A stretch of 8,966 nucleotides of DNA from CAZZKG01 sp964654825. GTDB lineage: Bacteria; Gemmatimonadota; CAZMKB01. The position numbers and the translations under genes are program-made. The DNA lies in NCBI GenBank assembly GCA_964654825.1, contig CAZZKG010000099.1, forward strand, positions 1 through 8,966, written 5' to 3'. Each line of letters opens with the position of its first letter. The first letter of the stretch is position 1. The notes beneath the pieces are model-generated. The model was not told the DNA's origin. It did no database searches and saw only the letters and a program-made list of their open reading frames with translations. Positions 6,433-8,966 of the stretch are shown here, piece after piece.

Positions 6433-7503
6433 CTACGTGTCTCTCTTTCTCAAATAGTAGTAACTATTCGTATGTTTGTAAAATATCTTCCCCAGAATTT
6501 TCAGCACGGGGACAGGGGCTATCCGCAGCACTTTTCTTTTCCGTGGGCTCTGGAGTGATCTGTGAAAGATGAAATCACGCTTACGAAAACTGTACACGTA
6601 ATAGCCTGTTGTCTCTTCCGAAGTGGCCATTCCGTTTTTAAACTGTCTGAGACCGTTGTTGTCATATTCGCTGGTCCCGAACGAAAATGACTCATAACCA
6701 CGCTGCAGGAACCATCGGATTGCTTCCCACATGATGAGGTTGTTCGGACGCAGGTGCTGGGTATTTCTATCGGAGGCTCCGAACTGATAGAACACGGATT
6801 TCCCGAAATGAAAAAAAACAGCAGTTGCAACGAAGCTGTTTTCATACGAAGCGAGAGCAACGATCCCTTTCCCTCTGGAGATGATGTGTTTATACACGTT
6901 CTCAAAGAAAGGAAATGGTTCGATAGCGGTGCCGTGCCTCTTCCTGGTAACGGCATACAACCGGTAAAACTCGCTCATCGATTCTATCGATGTCGACATC
7001 GTGATCTCGACACCTTCCCGAAGAGCCTTATTCACATTTCTCTTTGTGCTGCTTCTAAAACTCGAGAAAATCTGGTCCTCATCTCTTGTGAGGTCCACCA
7101 CGTGTGTGTAGAATTTACGCGATGGAGTCTTGGATAGTAAGAAACGCTTGCCCCCGGACAATACGAACGTTTTCCAGCGGGATTTCTCGCCGTATCGAAG
7201 GACGGTGGCGATGACATCATCGAATGTGACAGGGTCGTCAATGATGGGTTCACAGATATCGGTGAAAGGGAGAGAAACACCTCGTAACCCTGTAAGCGGG
7301 CTCTTAATCTCCATGATGGGGATCAGCGCCGACAATCTGTCGCTTAGGACTGCAGTGAAATAGAGCGGTGTGTACTGGAAGGTATCGAACAGGACGCGGG
7401 CCCAGCTCTGAGAATGGAAAAATGTGCTTTGAGGATTTGAAAGGAGCAGTTTATCCCACTCAGGAACATCGAGGGGATTTATGATTTCCAGTTCGAGAGT
7501 CAT
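6433..7503 (-). CDS. FemAB/GNAT-family transferase (BcsL/CelD-like)
   Basis: Predicted cytoplasmic acyl- or aminoacyl-transferase with a double GNAT fold, 356 residues, normal for the family. Visible signatures: FFHSQSWARVL (28-38) and SLPFTDICEPI (77-87), both typical of FemAB-like proteins of surface-polysaccharide loci; the basic segment STKRNVNKALREGVEI (152-167); and, in the second GNAT half, QFGASD (240-245), RPNNLIMWEAIRWFLQRG (252-269) and FSFGTSE...GLRQFKNG (273-291). The last 50 residues are rich in basic and tyrosine residues. True FemAB enzymes add amino acids from aminoacyl-tRNA to peptidoglycan; relatives in polysaccharide or exosortase-linked clusters have unproven acyl-transfer roles, which fits this context better. 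ATG 7503 is preceded by GAGAG at 6 bases. It lies 73 bases after the Lnt-like gene and 80 before the B12 enzyme's preferred start, so one transcript is likely. Confidence 0.85.
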   Translation of the reverse strand: MTLELEIINPLDVPEWDKLLLSNPQSTFFHSQSWARVLFDTFQYTPLYFTAVLSDRLSALIPIMEIKSPLTGLRGVSLPFTDICEPIIDDPVTFDDVIATVLRYGEKSRWKTFVLSGGKRFLLSKTPSRKFYTHVVDLTRDEDQIFSSFRSSTKRNVNKALREGVEITMSTSIESMSEFYRLYAVTRKRHGTAIEPFPFFENVYKHIISRGKGIVALASYENSFVATAVFFHFGKSVFYQFGASDRNTQHLRPNNLIMWEAIRWFLQRGYESFSFGTSEYDNNGLRQFKNGMATSEETTGYYVYSFRKRDFIFHRSLQSPRKRKVLRIAPVPVLKILGKIFYKHTNSYYYLRKRDT

Positions 7504-7576
7504 CCTGATCTCTCGTACTTCGATAAATTAGCGATAGTCAGTTTTAAAAAATTCCTGAAAATACCGGTTCGTTCGG

Positions 7577-8966
7577 TCATGTTCGTGCAACCTTCCTCCG
7601 GCCCGTGATCAAAACACAAATCCAGACTGCAAAGATCATCATCATCATCGGTTTATCTCCGTATCGGGCATAGGGAGTGATCCATCTTAACATCCTCACA
7701 TCGGTCGTCAGTATTTCGCGATGAAACGGTTCGGTACTGGCTGTTACTCTCCCGCAGGGATTCACAACCTGGGTAACTCCGGTGTTCGTTGTCCGCACCA
7801 GAAATTTTCTGTTCTCTGCCGCTCTCAGTATAGTTTGCAGAGATGTCAGATAGACCCCCTTCGTGTGCTTGAAGCGGCCATTGTTGGAGAGAGAAAGGAA
7901 GAGCTCCGCCCCCTGTTTCGACAGTCGGGAGGCGATGGTGGGTATCGTCTCCTCCCAGCATAACAGTATCCCCAATCGGTGATTCTCCACGAGGACGGTG
8001 TGCAGCTCCTTCCCGGGCATCGTCCAGGATTCGAAGGGAAGGGGATGGACCGAGATATACTGCTGCGGGATAGTAACAGCCGGGTCGGGTGAGACGACGA
8101 CCGCCACATCATGTCGTATCATTTCTCCATGGAGTTTTCCTCCGAGTTCGGTCAGGGCACCGAAAATGAGATGGCTCCCCGACGCTTCGACCGTCTTCTC
8201 GATTCTTTTCATCAGTTCAGCATTTTTAAACACGTCATCGAGAATCGCGTACTCGGGCCATACGATAATGTCCGGCTTTGTTACCGCCGCCTGCCTGGTC
8301 ATTTCGAAGTACGTTTCGGGGATGACGCTATCCGTATTTTCACGACGCCACTCCCAGGATTGCGGGAAGTTTCCCTGCAGCAGTGCGACGCTCACCGTTT
8401 CCCCCTCGGGTGATGCAAATCGACTGTAGAGATAACAACTCCCGAGAAGGAGCGACAGACACAAACCTGCCATCATGATACTTCTAGATCTCTGCAAGAT
8501 CCATGCTGCAATCAGGCTGTTCGCAAGAACGACCATGAAGGTGACACCTCGTGCGCCCACGACCCAGATGAGTGGAGCCATCATGGGCTGAAACATCGCC
8601 AGATCGGTCCAGAAGCTGCCGATCTCGGAGAAGGATCCCGCTTTCGCAAGACAGAACCAGACTGTCGGGGGGACCAGTACCAGAAAGTTGGCCCTCATGA
8701 TCTCTCCCCGGGTCTTCCCGTCTTTCCCTGAACGATCGAGGGCGCTCCAGAATTGCCTGGTCTTTGCTCTGCACAGAAATCGTGTTGCCAGTGCGAAGAA
8801 CAGGTAGAACAGGTACCAGGATGCCATTCCAAGAGCCAGAGTCCGATCGTTGTACAGTCTCAACCATCCTATCCAGAGACATCCCGTAATGAGAATCACA
8901 AACGATCCCAGGAAAATCAACCCGCGCACCGAACAGAGAACAGCGACTAGCGAGAAGTGCGGAGAA
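7577..8966 (-). CDS. Lnt-like membrane carbon-nitrogen hydrolase (5' end outside the window)
   Basis: Related to apolipoprotein N-acyltransferase, the inner-membrane enzyme that N-acylates lipoproteins from phospholipid. An in-frame GTG exists at 8929, but the frame stays open to the window edge and is hydrophobic there (LVAVLCSV), so the true start is probably outside. Residues from GTG 8929: membrane segments at about 3-20, 32-48, 80-96, 108-125, 128-145 and 152-168; then a periplasmic nitrilase-like domain (180-420) and a last membrane helix (about 430-445). The domain keeps the catalytic Glu226 (WPEYA) and Cys324 (LLCWEE) plus RTTNTGVTQVVNPCG. The catalytic lysine expected after tyrosine in the Y-x-K...LVPFGE region is Ser293 (YISVHPLPFES), and the SNDAWFG-like loop reads SNNGRFK. 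It may therefore have a changed activity or none. It is the first visible gene of the - strand block. I give no symbol because it is unlikely to be the housekeeping lnt. Confidence 0.82.
   Translation of the reverse strand, partial: SPHFSLVAVLCSVRGLIFLGSFVILITGCLWIGWLRLYNDRTLALGMASWYLFYLFFALATRFLCRAKTRQFWSALDRSGKDGKTRGEIMRANFLVLVPPTVWFCLAKAGSFSEIGSFWTDLAMFQPMMAPLIWVVGARGVTFMVVLANSLIAAWILQRSRSIMMAGLCLSLLLGSCYLYSRFASPEGETVSVALLQGNFPQSWEWRRENTDSVIPETYFEMTRQAAVTKPDIIVWPEYAILDDVFKNAELMKRIEKTVEASGSHLIFGALTELGGKLHGEMIRHDVAVVVSPDPAVTIPQQYISVHPLPFESWTMPGKELHTVLVENHRLGILLCWEETIPTIASRLSKQGAELFLSLSNNGRFKHTKGVYLTSLQTILRAAENRKFLVRTTNTGVTQVVNPCGRVTASTEPFHREILTTDVRMLRWITPYARYGDKPMMMMIFAVWICVLITGRRKVART
7635..7649. 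repeat. ATC triplet repeat, five units
   Basis: Five ATC units in a row, read on the - strand as GAT/ATG codons in frame giving four methionines and an isoleucine near the start of the last membrane helix of the Lnt-like protein. Unit gain or loss would keep the reading frame. Confidence 0.8.

Noticed and set aside
6519..6956. 145-codon - strand ORF in another frame of the FemAB-like gene
   Set aside because: Same strand as a well-supported GNAT gene but in a different frame; translation is serine/threonine-rich with no family pattern.
7950..8060. Frameshift or sequencing error as the cause of the missing lysine in the Lnt-like protein
   Set aside because: Conserved tyrosine, PF and cysteine residues flank the site in one continuous frame, and more than one substitution would be needed to restore a lysine codon.
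7998..8429. 143-codon + strand ORF opposite the Lnt-like gene
   Set aside because: Antisense shadow; serine- and arginine-rich low-complexity translation without motifs, while the - strand frame carries nitrilase-domain signatures.

Overview
The window holds seven well-supported protein genes in two converging blocks that almost touch (10 bases between stop codons). No rRNA, tRNA, CRISPR array, insertion sequence or phage gene is visible. The content looks like part of a cell-surface glycoconjugate / polysaccharide locus of a Gram-negative (diderm) bacterium. An apolipoprotein N-acyltransferase-like protein suggests a diderm. Two radical SAM enzymes suggest an anaerobic or microaerophilic lifestyle. 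The species cannot be named from the sequence; protein style recalls deltaproteobacteria, spirochaetes or uncultivated relatives, which is an impression only.

Left block (+ strand, 1-4857): possible tail of an upstream gene (to 131); a radical SAM/SPASM protein (252-1271); a short-chain dehydrogenase/reductase (1361-2101); a GT-B fold glycosyltransferase with an altered acceptor/donor motif (2119-3279); and a polytopic membrane protein of GT-C (GT87/DUF2029-like) type (3313-4857). The first three are AT-richer (hand-counted 60-base lines near 37-42% GC). The membrane protein is clearly GC-richer (one counted line 62%), so a composition step lies close to 3300.

Right block (- strand, 8966 down to 4868), in transcription order: a Lnt-like membrane carbon-nitrogen hydrolase whose 5' end runs off the window (7577-8966); a FemAB/GNAT-type acyl- or aminoacyl-transferase (6433-7503); and a cobalamin-binding radical SAM enzyme (4868-6352). 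Counted lines here are about 55% GC.

Possible joint action (inference): the SPASM enzyme and the SDR could oxidise and then re-reduce an alcohol of a sugar or cyclitol, the GT-B enzyme could transfer the sugar on the cytoplasmic face, and the GT-C protein could transfer from a lipid-linked donor on the outer face of the inner membrane. The right block could decorate the product or its lipid with acyl/aminoacyl groups and a radical-chemistry modification. The strongest oddities are loss of the expected catalytic lysine in the Lnt-like protein and loss of both glutamates of the EX7E motif in the glycosyltransferase.
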